A stretch of DNA of 64,000 nucleotides, from contig CAVTDW010000018.1 in assembly GCA_963733505.1 (NCBI GenBank), positions 52,074-116,073 on the forward strand. Direction: 5' to 3'. This document shows, piece after piece, positions 11,825 to 21,056 of this stretch. The notes under the pieces are model-generated. The model made no database searches and was not told where the DNA came from. It saw only the letters and a program-made list of their open reading frames with translations. The translations under genes were made by a program, and so were the position numbers. Source of the DNA: JALYXV01 sp963733505 (GTDB lineage: Bacteria; Actinomycetota; Acidimicrobiia; Acidimicrobiales; Palsa-688). Position 1 is the stretch's first letter. Every line of letters starts with the position of its first letter.

Positions 11825-13840
11825 ATGAGTCGTCAGCCGGGCGATTTGCGCCCTGGTCGTTCCGATCGTCCTGATCGCCCGCCGAACCCCCTAACCCCCG
11901 ATCGCAACTGGCGATTGGTGGCCATCGTGCTGGGCGCTCTGATCGTGATTGCCTTCCTCGTGTCCAATCCCTTCTCGGCGAGCAGCGCCAAGCCGCAGAC
12001 CTTCAGCGACTTCTCCACCGCCCTCGACCAGCACCGCGTCGCCTCGGCGACGGTCAACAACGACACCGGCAAGATCAGCTACACCGACAGCCAGGGGACC
12101 AAGTTCACCGTGTCGGGGCCCCATCCGCTGCCCGACAGCATCGCCCAGGAGCTGCGGGCCAACGTCAAGAACAACCTCAACTTCGCCAACAACACCAGTA
12201 GCTGGGTGGCGTCGCTCCTGCCGTTCTTGCTGTACGGGGCGATCATCATCGGCTTTTTCGTCTGGATGAGCCGCCGGGCCCAGGGCCAGATGACCGGCAT
12301 CATGTCCATCGGGCGTTCCAAGGCGAAGGTGTACACGACCGAGCGACCGCGGACGACATTTGCCGACGTGGCGGGATACAACGGGGTCAAGCTCGAGATC
12401 CGTGAGGTCGTCGACTTCCTCCGCTCGGCCAACCGCTTCAAGGAGATCGGCGCCCGTATCCCCAAGGGTGTCCTGCTGGTCGGCCCACCTGGTACCGGCA
12501 AGACGCTGCTGGCCCGGGCCGTGGCCGGCGAGGCGGGCGTCCCGTTCCTGTCGGTCACCGGGTCGGACTTCATGGAGATGTTCGTGGGTGTCGGGGCATC
12601 GCGGGTCCGGGACCTGTTCCAGACCGCCCGCAAGCAGGCACCGGCGATCATCTTCGTGGACGAGATCGACTCCATCGGCCGCAAGCGCGGCGCCGGTCTC
12701 GGCGGCGGCCACGACGAGCGGGAGCAGACGCTCAACCAGATGCTGGCCGAGATGGACGGCTTCGAGACGACCGAGGGGATCGTCATGATGGCCGCCACCA
12801 ACCGGCCCGACATCCTCGATCCGGCGTTGCTGCGGCCCGGCCGCTTCGACCGCCAGATCGTGGTGCCGCTCCCCGACCTCGAGGAACGCCTCCCGATCCT
12901 GCAGGTTCACTCCAAGGACAAGCGGATGTCGGGCGACGTCGACCTGCAGCTCGTGGCCCGGGGGACGCCCGGCATGAGCGGCGCCGACCTGTCCAACCTG
13001 GTCAACGAGGCCGCGCTCCACGCCGTACGCCGCAACGCCGACGCGGTCGAGATGATCGACTTCGAGGCGGCCCGCGACCGTGTGCTCATGGGCCAGCGGC
13101 GCGAGTCGACGGTCCTGTCGGACAAGGAGAAGAACGCCACCGCCTACCACGAGGGGGGCCACGCCGTACTGGCGTATGTGCTGCCCGATGCCGACCCGGT
13201 GCACAAGGTGACGATCCTGCCGACGGGGATGGCCCTGGGCGTCACCCAGCAGCTACCGGTGGAGGAACGCCACGCCCTGTCGCGGGAGTACGTCGAAGAC
13301 ACGCTCTGCGTCATGATGGGCGGCCGCTGCGCCGAGCAGGAGATGCTCGGGAGTTTGTCGACCGGTGCCAGCAACGACCTGCAGCGGGCGACCGAACTGG
13401 CCCGCAAGATGGTGCGCGAGTGGGGCATGAGCGAGCGCGTCGGGCCCATGGCGTGGGGTTCGGAGGGGGCGGTGTTCCTCGGCGAGGACCTCATGCATAC
13501 TCGCGACTACAGCGACGTCACCTCCCGAGTTATCGACGAGGAGGTCGAGCGCATCCTGCGGGATCAGGAGAGCCGGGCCCTCCGCCTGCTCAAGGAGCAT
13601 CGCGACGGGTTGGGATCGGTCGCCCATGCGCTGCTCGAGAAGGAGACGATCGACGGGGCCGAGGTGGGGCGGCTGGTGGACGCCGCCTACGGGCGCCCGG
13701 TGCACGAGGAGTACACCGAGGTCCCCCATTTCGCCGAGATCGCCATCGAGAACGGCCACGACTCCGAGGCCACCCCGTCGCAGGCGCCGTCGCAGGCTCC
13801 GGCACCGTCCCTGCCCTCCTCCTCCTGGCAACCCCGCTAG
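11825..13840 (+). CDS. ftsH: ATP-dependent zinc metalloprotease FtsH
   Basis: A membrane-anchored AAA+ protease that degrades misfolded and regulatory proteins. The 671-aa sequence has an N-terminal helix (WRLVAIVLGALIVIAFLV), an extracytoplasmic segment, a second helix (LLPFLLYGAIIIGFFVW), Walker A GPPGTGKT, Walker B IIFVDEID, the arginine-finger region RPGRFDRQIVVPLPD, and the zinc site YHEGGHAV. The family norm is HEAGH, so one alanine is glycine; the two His and the Glu are kept. The C-terminus is a Pro/Ala/Ser repeat (SQAPSQAPAPS). It is transcribed away from the DUF3499 gene with its own likely leaderless promoter. Confidence 0.97.
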   Translation: MSRQPGDLRPGRSDRPDRPPNPLTPDRNWRLVAIVLGALIVIAFLVSNPFSASSAKPQTFSDFSTALDQHRVASATVNNDTGKISYTDSQGTKFTVSGPHPLPDSIAQELRANVKNNLNFANNTSSWVASLLPFLLYGAIIIGFFVWMSRRAQGQMTGIMSIGRSKAKVYTTERPRTTFADVAGYNGVKLEIREVVDFLRSANRFKEIGARIPKGVLLVGPPGTGKTLLARAVAGEAGVPFLSVTGSDFMEMFVGVGASRVRDLFQTARKQAPAIIFVDEIDSIGRKRGAGLGGGHDEREQTLNQMLAEMDGFETTEGIVMMAATNRPDILDPALLRPGRFDRQIVVPLPDLEERLPILQVHSKDKRMSGDVDLQLVARGTPGMSGADLSNLVNEAALHAVRRNADAVEMIDFEAARDRVLMGQRRESTVLSDKEKNATAYHEGGHAVLAYVLPDADPVHKVTILPTGMALGVTQQLPVEERHALSREYVEDTLCVMMGGRCAEQEMLGSLSTGASNDLQRATELARKMVREWGMSERVGPMAWGSEGAVFLGEDLMHTRDYSDVTSRVIDEEVERILRDQESRALRLLKEHRDGLGSVAHALLEKETIDGAEVGRLVDAAYGRPVHEEYTEVPHFAEIAIENGHDSEATPSQAPSQAPAPSLPSSSWQPR

Positions 13841-13872
13841 CGACACCCGGAGAAGCCCGCCACGCAGGTGAG

Positions 13873-14322
13873 CTAGGTGCCGGTGTGGTGGTCGCATTCC
13901 GGCGTGCTGCCGGGATAGCGGGCCTCGGCCACCGCGGCCCATAGATCGGTCGCGGTCGGGGTGCTGACGAAGCTGGCCCGCACCACGCCCTCGGGATCGG
14001 CGATCACGATGGTGGGCGCCGCTTCGATCGCGTATCGCTCGTGCAGATCCGGGCGCGTCTGGAAGGCCACGTCCTGCACCGCGACCTCGGGGCTGGCCAG
14101 GACTGCTGCCTTGGCGATCGCCTGCTGGCACGACGTGCAGGTGGTCGACGAGAACACCACCACCAGCCACGGGGTCTCGGGCTGGTCGAAGTCAGCCCGG
14201 TCCAGCTGCGAGGGCACCGCCCAGGCGGATTGGGTCGGGGGCTCAGGCCGGCGCCGCCGCAGTGCCGCGGCAATGATCCCGGCCCCGACCACGAGCGCCA
14301 TGGCGACGATGAAACGAGACAT
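13873..14322 (-). CDS. Membrane-anchored thioredoxin-fold protein
   Basis: A 149-aa protein. The N-terminal helix VAMALVVGAGIIAAAL followed by RRRR should anchor it with the fold outside. The thioredoxin domain has VVVFSSTTCTSCQQA (CTSC active site in place of CGPC) and the cis-proline region EAAPTIVIADPEG. Likely a thiol-disulfide exchange protein of the cell envelope; partner unknown. It is convergent with ftsH (32 bp between stops) and lies downstream of the DUF5719 gene. Confidence 0.8.
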   Translation of the reverse strand: MSRFIVAMALVVGAGIIAAALRRRRPEPPTQSAWAVPSQLDRADFDQPETPWLVVVFSSTTCTSCQQAIAKAAVLASPEVAVQDVAFQTRPDLHERYAIEAAPTIVIADPEGVVRASFVSTPTATDLWAAVAEARYPGSTPECDHHTGT

Positions 14323-14412
14323 GCACCGCCATCATCGCCCAAGACGCGAGGTTCCTGGCGCGGGCTGGACGGAATTTGGCGGTCGCGCCGGGCGCCACCC
14401 CGAAGGGTCGGC

Positions 14413-16056
14413 CTATGGGAGCGGGACCCCGATGGCGGAATCGATCCCGATCCCCTTGGCCGGCGTGGTATCGCTCTCGACGACCACCTGCCCATGGCCC
14501 TGGGCAACGACGAGAAGGGGGCTGGCCGCCGGCACCCCGGCGCCGGCTTCGCTCGGTGCGAGAACGTAGCGATGGTGTCCGGCCACCGTCACGGCCGACT
14601 GACCGTCGAGCGCGGTGATCGATCCGCCCAGTGAGGAGATCGACACGGTCACCGTGGCCGAGCCCGGGTTGTAGACGACCAGGGCCGGGTTGACCGAATC
14701 GGTGGCGCCGTCGCCGGGCACCAGCCAGCGCCCTGACTGCAGGCGGCTCCCGAGCACCTGGGCCACCCCGGTCTGGCCTGCGGGCGCCATCGACAGCACG
14801 AGGCGGGCCGCCACCACGGCCACGCCGTTGGTGCTGCGCAGGATGGCCCCGTGCCCGACGCCTTTGGGGATCCGGGATTCGGCGTTGGTGGCCACCACCG
14901 CCACGGCGTGAGGGTCGACCGTGATCTGGAACGGGTCGGAACTTCCCTGGTCGAGGTCGACCGCCAGCGAGAGCTGGGCTTCGGCGTCGCCCGGGTTGTA
15001 CACGACGTACTGCTCGGTCGTGCCGTCCGAAGCACCACCGCTCGGCCACCACCATGTCGTGCCGGCCGACGGCGTCCCCCGCACGACGCTGACTCCCGGA
15101 GGCCACGGCACCGTTCCCGGCGCGATGGTGGCCGCGGCGGCGGCGCTCATGGCCTGCACCGTCTGGGTTTCGAACGCCGCCACCCGGCCGACCCGAAGGG
15201 TAACGGTGGTCGCGACCGAGGCCCGGCGGCGCAGGTGGCTACCGAGGTCGAAGCCGACCACGGTGCCGGCCGGAATCACGATGCCCTGGAAGTCCTGGGG
15301 ATTCTCCTGCCCCTGCTCGGTCGTGAACGACAGATCAGCGATGGCGTCGTCAGGGAACGGGTTGAGCAGTGCGATCGACAGGGTCGAGGTCTCTTGCGTC
15401 GTCCCGGCCGGAAAATGCCAACGGGTCGAGCCGCTCGTGGCGCACGCGGTGCTGCTCGTTCCCGCGGTGCCGGTGACGACCTGCTCGACCGCGGCCTGGC
15501 CGCCGTCGAGCTCGACCACCGCTGCCAGGTACGGCGCCGCGGCGGCGGTCTTCTCGGAGATGACCACCCGATCCGCCGCTCCCACCTGCACGTCCTGCGT
15601 CACGGGGGAACCGGTGCTGCCGATGAGCGTCACCGTGCCCCGCAGAGGCCGCGTGGCCGCGTTGGCGATCACCAGTCGGCCTTCGGCCAGATGGGCCGGG
15701 TTGGCAACGGGACCGGCACAGAACCACGACGAGGACAGGGCACCCACCGGCGCAGCCACGGGCTGGGCGGTCCCGGCCACCGCCACGGGGTGACCCTTCG
15801 AGCCCCGGTCCGCGAAGGCGGAGAGGGCGAGCACCGCCACGACGACCGCGATGACGGCCAGGCGCGTGACCCGAGGTCCTGAGACGACGACACCGGCCGC
15901 CGGCCGCGGCGGCCGAGACGCAGACCCAGACGGCGACTCCGACGACTCCGACGAAGACCCAGATGAAGACGGGGCCGCTCGGGGCGAGGCGGAACGGGGG
16001 GACGGGCCAGACTGGTCCTGGGCATCGCTGCCGGTGGCGGCTTCGTCGTCGCTCAT
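14413..16056 (-). CDS. DUF5719-family membrane-anchored protein
   Basis: A 547-aa protein. I chose the ATG at 16056 because it overlaps the glycosyltransferase stop as ATGA; another ATG lies 6 nt upstream. A Ser/Pro/Asp-rich cytoplasmic tail (1-60) precedes one transmembrane helix (LAVIAVVVAVLALSAF), then a long extracytoplasmic region of repeated beta-type units, each with a pattern like ALVVYNPGSATVTVSI, QYVVYNPGDAEAQLSLAV or LVIANAATRPLRGTVTL. DUF5719 genes commonly follow a large GT2 membrane protein in Actinobacteria, as here. The role is not established; envelope glycan assembly is the natural guess from context. Confidence 0.85.
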   Translation of the reverse strand: MSDDEAATGSDAQDQSGPSPRSASPRAAPSSSGSSSESSESPSGSASRPPRPAAGVVVSGPRVTRLAVIAVVVAVLALSAFADRGSKGHPVAVAGTAQPVAAPVGALSSSWFCAGPVANPAHLAEGRLVIANAATRPLRGTVTLIGSTGSPVTQDVQVGAADRVVISEKTAAAAPYLAAVVELDGGQAAVEQVVTGTAGTSSTACATSGSTRWHFPAGTTQETSTLSIALLNPFPDDAIADLSFTTEQGQENPQDFQGIVIPAGTVVGFDLGSHLRRRASVATTVTLRVGRVAAFETQTVQAMSAAAAATIAPGTVPWPPGVSVVRGTPSAGTTWWWPSGGASDGTTEQYVVYNPGDAEAQLSLAVDLDQGSSDPFQITVDPHAVAVVATNAESRIPKGVGHGAILRSTNGVAVVAARLVLSMAPAGQTGVAQVLGSRLQSGRWLVPGDGATDSVNPALVVYNPGSATVTVSISSLGGSITALDGQSAVTVAGHHRYVLAPSEAGAGVPAASPLLVVAQGHGQVVVESDTTPAKGIGIDSAIGVPLP

Positions 16057-19000
16057 GTCCACAGCTCGTCGTCGTCGCCGGTGTCAGGCACGGTGACCCG
16101 CCGCGGCCGGCGGTGGGACCCCACGCCCACGAACAGGGGCAGCCCGGGTTCGCTCAGCGCCGCCGCCACCGGCGCCTCGGGTGGCGGGGCGGGCGCAGCG
16201 CGACGCCCGCGCCGGTCGGCCACCAATGCGCCTATCGCGGCCAACCACAGCGCCACCTCCAACACCAACAGCCCCCGTCCCGCGATCGGCGTGACGAAAT
16301 GGAGCGAGGCCTTTCCCCCTGGCTGCGGTGCGGTGAACAGCATCGCCCACCCGAAGGCCCGCTGACGTGTGGCTCCGTGCCCGGCCACCGAGAGGTGCCA
16401 TCCCTGCTGATCGGTCTCCGACACCAATGCCTGGGCGCCCCCGGGGAGCTGCCCGGTGAATGCATCGGGGCCGCCCGAACCCAAGGCCGGGGTGGCGTCG
16501 GACAGTTCGACCGACTGGCTGGCGGCGGCCGCGGTGGCGTCGTGCGCCGCGGTCGCCGCATTCGGGCTGAGCACCGCCCGGCCCGGCGCCCAGGCGGCGT
16601 TCTCGTAGACCCGAACCGCAGTGTCCGCGGGCCGAGCCTTGAGGTCGGTCTGCTGGTCGAGGCCGGCCAACACCTCGGCGGGGACCGGCACCGCGACGCC
16701 ACCCGCATCGACGGGTGCCGTGCGGGCCGGAAGCACGATGTAGCGCACCGCCATGGGAGCCAGCAGATGGCCCAGCCGGGTGGTCAGCCGGTCGGCGGCC
16801 AGGTGCAGGTCGGTTGCCAGCAGTGGTGTGGCCCCGGCGCTGGTAGGTGGCCACAGGTCGGTGGCATCGGGTCCTCCGTCGCGGGAAGTGGCGTAACCGA
16901 CACCCTTCTCGTACTGCCACGAGCCGAGCGGCAGGGCACGGGGATCGCCGACCCACAGGACCCGAAAGGCCGTGCCGGGGGCGACCGAAAGGGTGCTCCC
17001 GAAATCCTGGCGGGGCAGGTGCCACCGGCCCCCGCCGGCCGCCGCCAGCATCGGCAACGATCCTGCGGCCAGTCCGACGGCGGCGGCCATCGACGCCAGC
17101 TGGCGCCAGCCCAGCCGGTACCCGGGCAGGTCGAGGCGGAAGGCGAGGGCGCCCAGGCCGACCGACAGTGCGAGGGCCGCGGCCGCGGGGGCGAGGAACA
17201 CCTCGGGGGCGGGCATGGGAATCGGGAGGAAGCCCCGGCCCGCGGCCCACGCCGTCAGCCAGCAGCACAGCGCCACTCCCCACATCCGGCTGGCCCAGGC
17301 CAGGCGCCACGACCGCCCGAAGAGCAGGGGAAGGGCGGCGGCCACCAAGAGGCCCCAGCTGAGGACACCGTGGCCCACCGGGCCGGTGTCGAAGCGCAGG
17401 ATGTCCGCCAGCGGAGGGGCGGCGCTCGACGCCAGGGGCACCCCGAACAGCGACGTGCGCGAACGCAGGACGTCGAGCGACCACGGAAACAACAGCACGG
17501 CCGCGACGACGGTTGCGCCAATCGACGCCGCCAGTGCCCGCAACCCCGCCACCGGGCGCCCCGCCAACACCGATCCGGCGGCCAGGCCGACGCCGATCAG
17601 GGGAACGACGACCAGCAGGGCTGGAACGAACGCCGCCGCCAGTGCGACCAACAGCCCGAGGCCGATGACCCGGGCGGGGCGGCGGGGCTTGGCGACAAAT
17701 GGGGTGTCGCCTCCCAGCCGGCACAGCGACGCCAAGAGCCAGGGGGCGGCGGCGTAGGCGACCAAACCGGACCAGCGACCCCCGGCGAGGGCGTTGAACG
17801 GAAGCGGCACCGCGACGTAGGCCACCAGCACGGCGGCGCGGGCGAGTGGGGACCCGAGCGGCTTGGCGGAGCGGTACGCGCCGATCGGTCCGATGACGAG
17901 GGGACCCAGGATCAGCACCTTCTGCAGGACTCCGGCGCCCCCGAGGAGCAGCGTGCCCGCCAGGCCCAACAAGGCGAGCGCGGGCGGCGCCGTCCCCGCG
18001 CTTCCCAACCCATTCGGGCGCCACCCGGACCACCAGAGGTGCCACCAGCCCGACGGTCCGGTGGTGAAGACCGGGAGGCTTCCGACGCCCGGCAGACCGT
18101 GGCTGAGCAGGGAACGCGTGCCGATCAGCAGAACGATGGCGGTGGTCGCCCAGGCCGCGACGGGCACGCGCCACGTCCGCGACGCCAGGCGGGTGCTGAT
18201 CACCTTGTTTGCGGCCAACGCGTCCAGGGGGCTCTGGCCGGCCAGAGAGGAGCGGACGAACGCCCGGAGATTGGCGCTCCCCGACGCCTGCAGCCGCCGG
18301 ACCTCGCCGTCACCGACGCTTCGGTGGCGTTGCACGTCCCGGCGAGCCGCGATCAGCGACCCGAATCGCCGCAACGCCCGGGGCCAGGCCAGGAACGACG
18401 CCTTGGCCATGGCCGGGCGGCCGGTGACCAGCTGCACCGCGGACTGGGCGAGCGTCAGCGCCAGGGCTTGGGGCAGCACCCGGATCAGGTGGAAGATCCC
18501 ATAACAGGTGAGGATCGTCCGGATCCGGTGCTCCTCCTCGAGGGCGAAGGCGCGCGCCGGAGCGCCGGCGTCGTCCCAGCCCTGACGGCGCCCTTGGCTC
18601 ATGGCCTCGATGTGGCGCACCCGCACGCCCGGCGCCACCACCACCCGTGCCCCCGCGACCTGGGCCCGCCAGGAGAGGTTGAGCGTTTCTCCGTACAGCT
18701 CGATGCCCGGGTCGAAACCCCGCATGCTGGCAAACAGATCGGCCCGGACCAGTACGCAGCCCCCCGGGGCGCAGAACACGTCGCGGACCGAGTCGTGTTG
18801 CTCCTGGTCGAGTTCGCCGATGTCGACCAGGTCGGCCACCACGCCGGTCTTGTCGACCGACTGGCCGACCGCCAGCAGTCGGTCGGGCTGCTCCCAGTCG
18901 ACCAGCTTGGGGCTCACGATCCCGGCGTTGGAGCGGAACGCCTCCTCGACCAGGACCCGGATGGTGTCGGGCTCGGGCGCCACGTCGTCGTGGCAGAACA

Positions 19001-19271
19001 GGAAGTGCGAGGCTCCTTCGACGATGGCCAGCACTTCGTTGGCGGCCTGGGAAAATCCCACCCGGTCGGGCAAGCGCCGGACGTAGGCGCTCGGCAGTAC
19101 CGAGGCGACTCGAGGCGTTGGGTCGTCGAAGCTCCCGGCATCGATCACTAGCACCGACAGGTTGGGGTAATCCTGCGCTGCCAACGCTGCCAGTGCTTCC
19201 TCCAGCCACGGGCCGGGGTCACAGGTGACGACAACCGCCACGACTGGCGGTGCCGAAGGTTGGGGGTCCAT
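16053..19271 (-). CDS. GT2 glycosyltransferase fused to multi-helix membrane domain
   Basis: A 1072-aa protein from the ATG at 19271 (MDPQPSAPPVVAVVVTCDPG). Residues about 8-230 form a GT2 domain (LVIDAGSFDDPTPRVASVLP, FLFCHDDVAPEPDTIR with the metal-binding DD, and GFDPGIELYGETLNLSW replacing the usual ED-W acceptor motif). The rest alternates more than ten hydrophobic helices with an extracytoplasmic domain near the C-terminus, ending in a basic tail. It is translationally coupled (ATGA) to DUF5719. Such proteins are conserved in actinobacterial envelope clusters; donor and acceptor are unknown. The large outer domain after the helices suggests action on a lipid-linked or cell-wall glycan. 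Confidence 0.88.
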   Translation of the reverse strand: MDPQPSAPPVVAVVVTCDPGPWLEEALAALAAQDYPNLSVLVIDAGSFDDPTPRVASVLPSAYVRRLPDRVGFSQAANEVLAIVEGASHFLFCHDDVAPEPDTIRVLVEEAFRSNAGIVSPKLVDWEQPDRLLAVGQSVDKTGVVADLVDIGELDQEQHDSVRDVFCAPGGCVLVRADLFASMRGFDPGIELYGETLNLSWRAQVAGARVVVAPGVRVRHIEAMSQGRRQGWDDAGAPARAFALEEEHRIRTILTCYGIFHLIRVLPQALALTLAQSAVQLVTGRPAMAKASFLAWPRALRRFGSLIAARRDVQRHRSVGDGEVRRLQASGSANLRAFVRSSLAGQSPLDALAANKVISTRLASRTWRVPVAAWATTAIVLLIGTRSLLSHGLPGVGSLPVFTTGPSGWWHLWWSGWRPNGLGSAGTAPPALALLGLAGTLLLGGAGVLQKVLILGPLVIGPIGAYRSAKPLGSPLARAAVLVAYVAVPLPFNALAGGRWSGLVAYAAAPWLLASLCRLGGDTPFVAKPRRPARVIGLGLLVALAAAFVPALLVVVPLIGVGLAAGSVLAGRPVAGLRALAASIGATVVAAVLLFPWSLDVLRSRTSLFGVPLASSAAPPLADILRFDTGPVGHGVLSWGLLVAAALPLLFGRSWRLAWASRMWGVALCCWLTAWAAGRGFLPIPMPAPEVFLAPAAAALALSVGLGALAFRLDLPGYRLGWRQLASMAAAVGLAAGSLPMLAAAGGGRWHLPRQDFGSTLSVAPGTAFRVLWVGDPRALPLGSWQYEKGVGYATSRDGGPDATDLWPPTSAGATPLLATDLHLAADRLTTRLGHLLAPMAVRYIVLPARTAPVDAGGVAVPVPAEVLAGLDQQTDLKARPADTAVRVYENAAWAPGRAVLSPNAATAAHDATAAAASQSVELSDATPALGSGGPDAFTGQLPGGAQALVSETDQQGWHLSVAGHGATRQRAFGWAMLFTAPQPGGKASLHFVTPIAGRGLLVLEVALWLAAIGALVADRRGRRAAPAPPPEAPVAAALSEPGLPLFVGVGSHRRPRRVTVPDTGDDDELWT

Positions 19272-19583
19272 CAGAGGCACCGATCGTAGACAACCGAGTA
19301 GCAGCGGGCGTGGCATGCCCCGACCGCACGTGCATCGACGGGCGTTGCGCGGCCCACCGGCTTAGAAGGCTGCAGATGGGCGTGTTGCCCCATGAGCCGC
19401 ATGGCCGCGTGCCGGTCAGGAGGGCCGGGTTTGGCTTCTGAGGAGTTTCGACGATTCTGAGGTGGTGCGGACGTTGTAGCAGTCGCCTTAAGTAAGGCCC
19501 GCCGGCCGTCCGCACCCCTGACGGCGTCATTTGCCCGCCCGTCACCACAACGTTCCCGCCAGCCTCCCGCTACCGTGTGACCC
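19272..19583. other. Intergenic region with small palindrome
   Basis: No coding frame is convincing. The palindrome GCCTTAAGTAAGGC at 19485-19498 (6-bp arms, 2-nt spacer) stands out and could be an operator. TACCGT at 19571-19576 is a possible -10 for hicB, 7 nt before its ATG. The minus-strand promoter of the glycosyltransferase should also lie here. Confidence 0.5.
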
Positions 19584-19808
19584 ATGGCCCACCTTGAGTT
19601 GACCGCCATCTACGAACCCGTGGAGGACGGGTGGGTCCAAGCGCGTATCGAGCAGCTTCCCGGCGTCATCACAGCCGCTCCCACTTCTGAGGAGGCTCGG
19701 GAGATGCTCGTCGACGCCCTAGTCGAGTATCTCGCCTCCTTTGCCGGCGAAGCACCTCCGGATGCTCCCGGAGCCCGGCGCGAAACCCTGGACCTGCGAG
19801 TCGGCTGA
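19584..19808 (+). CDS. HicB-like antitoxin (no HicA found)
   Basis: A 74-aa protein with the HicB fold pattern: LTAIYEPVEDGWVQARIEQL, then PGVITAAPTSEEAREMLVDA. Classical HicB antitoxins bind the RNase HicA and often act as repressors; this short form lacks a C-terminal DNA-binding domain. No convincing hicA was found on either strand nearby, so it may be an orphan or a solitary HicB-like protein. The codon after the stop runs directly into the 3' region of an oppositely transcribed gene. Confidence 0.75.
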   Translation: MAHLELTAIYEPVEDGWVQARIEQLPGVITAAPTSEEAREMLVDALVEYLASFAGEAPPDAPGARRETLDLRVG

Positions 19809-20173
19809 TCCAAACCTCCACGATGGGGCCCGGGTCATACCGGTGGTACCTGAAGTTGAGCGCAGATCGCGTGGGCGGTGGTTCGGGGTAGCTGGCGGTG
19901 GCGGGGAACCGATGTACGTCTCCCAGCCGCCGGGTTGTGCTCCCACCGCGGCCTCGTCGTCGGGGACCGCCACCAGCACCGGGGCCCCCCGGACCCAACC
20001 CCGGTCAACCGCCAGCGCCGCCATCGCCGCCCGCTCATTGCGGGCTTGTACCGCGTTCACCCACCGGTAGTCGAGCCCTCCCGAGACGATGTTTTCGTAT
20101 GTGTCGGCGCGACCTTCAGCCCCTCAGATCCCTCGCCCCCGAAGCGCATGACGCCGTCCCGGTAGGCCGTCAC
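19719..20173 (-). CDS. Unrecognised protein opposite hicB, one-base break
   Basis: I do not recognise this family. From the GTG at 20173 one frame reads VTAYRDGVMRFGGEGSEG. Just after a GGGG run (about 20122) a second frame continues as ADTYENIVSGGLDYRWVN, AVQARNERAAMAALAVDRGW and VRGAPVLVAVPDDEAAVGA, then GGWETYIG. Restoring one G joins them into about 151 aa. Composition is that of a soluble alpha/beta protein, unlike an antisense artefact. The C-terminal end is uncertain: after GGWETYIG the frame becomes Pro-rich and runs to 19719, overlapping the end of hicB, so a further indel or an earlier true end is possible. Confidence 0.5.
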
Positions 20174-20341
20174 CTCGCATGGTTAGCGCGTTCCACGGAC
20201 CGATAGGCCCTTCCACTGCCGCACAGACTGGGAAACGGGTGACGTCGCCGGCTGGGCGCCCCCCGGCGGTCGCGAGCGACCCGTGACCACCGAGATGGGG
20301 TGCGTTTCCGTCGAACTCAGCCAATTTGTTGGCTCGAGTGC

Positions 20342-20370
20342 TTGCAACTGTTATGCAAAAGCGCTATCAT
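20342..20370 (+). promoter_or_regulatory. Sigma-70-type promoter of coiled-coil protein gene
   Basis: TTGCAA (20342-20347), a 17-nt spacer, then TATCAT (20365-20370). This is the best consensus promoter in the window. The expected start near 20377 leaves a 37-nt leader containing AAGGAG before the ATG at 20414. Confidence 0.75.
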
Positions 20371-20413
20371 GGTTAGCATACCGAGTGAGACAAGCAAGCA
20401 AGGAGCACCACAC

Positions 20414-20908
20414 ATGACAACCAACGACACAGGAGCATCCAAGAGCACCGGCACCGCCAAGAGCACGAGGGCCAAGAGCACGGCACCGGCCAAGGCCAGC
20501 GCCCCCGCGTCGACGGGCTCGCCCGAAGCCAGCGCCCATGCCGCCGTCGTCGCCTCGAAGAGCGCGGGCGACGAGATCACCAAGGCCCTGAAGGACGCGG
20601 CCCACGCCGCGATCGGCTTCGGCGTGATCGGTTGGAACAAGGCCCAGGTCCGCCGCCGCGAGCTGATGAAGGATCTCAACTCCCAGCGCCACCAGGTCGA
20701 GACGCAGCTCGACGGGGCCAAGGAGCAACTGGCCACCGCCATCCGCCACCTCGACTCCCGCATCGAGCCGGTCCGCCATGACATCGAGGCCCAGCTGGAC
20801 AAGTTCAGCGAACGGCTGCCCGAGCAAGTCAAGGAGATCGTGTCGTCGGCCCGCAAGGTTGCCCGCGACACCGAGCACCAGGTTCGCCAGGCCGTCGGGG
20901 CGCTGTAA
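20414..20908 (+). CDS. Ala/Lys-rich helical coiled-coil protein
   Basis: A 164-aa protein; the start is fixed by AGGAG 8-9 nt upstream of the ATG at 20414. The N-terminal 50 residues are a low-complexity Ser/Thr/Lys/Ala tail with repeated KSTxxAKST-type units. From about residue 60 it is almost wholly helical (DEITKALKDAAHAAIGFGVI, then a long stretch ending EQVKEIVSSARKVARDTEHQ) with amphipathic periodicity. It resembles phasin-like or apolipoprotein-like structural proteins in composition; no enzyme motif. The strong promoter suggests an abundant product. The basic tail could bind nucleic acid or acidic surfaces; this is inference. Confidence 0.75.
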   Translation: MTTNDTGASKSTGTAKSTRAKSTAPAKASAPASTGSPEASAHAAVVASKSAGDEITKALKDAAHAAIGFGVIGWNKAQVRRRELMKDLNSQRHQVETQLDGAKEQLATAIRHLDSRIEPVRHDIEAQLDKFSERLPEQVKEIVSSARKVARDTEHQVRQAVGAL

Positions 20909-21056
20909 GCCCCGCTCTCGGCAGCGGCCCTCCCCCCGCCACCGCTGCCCTCCCCCGGCCCCTGCAGCCCCGCCACCGCAGCACGGTCGACGTCAATGAC
21001 GACGTCGGCTGGGCTGCGGTGTTTTCGCGTCGGAGCACAACCGGTGCGCCGAACGG

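Noticed and set aside
15963..19151. 1062-codon open plus-strand frame opposite the GT2-membrane gene
   Set aside because: Antisense shadow; composition is Gln/Arg/Gly/Pro-rich with no fold, and the minus-strand protein is clearly real.
19835..20038. Minus-strand peptide PRHRQLPRTTAHAICAQLQV resembling the end of HicA
   Set aside because: It lies in a different frame from the more protein-like sequence on that strand, is on the strand opposite hicB, and lacks the GSH core of HicA.
20124..20324. 66-codon minus-strand frame before the coiled-coil gene
   Set aside because: Overlaps the better supported frame starting at 20173 and has no recognisable sequence.
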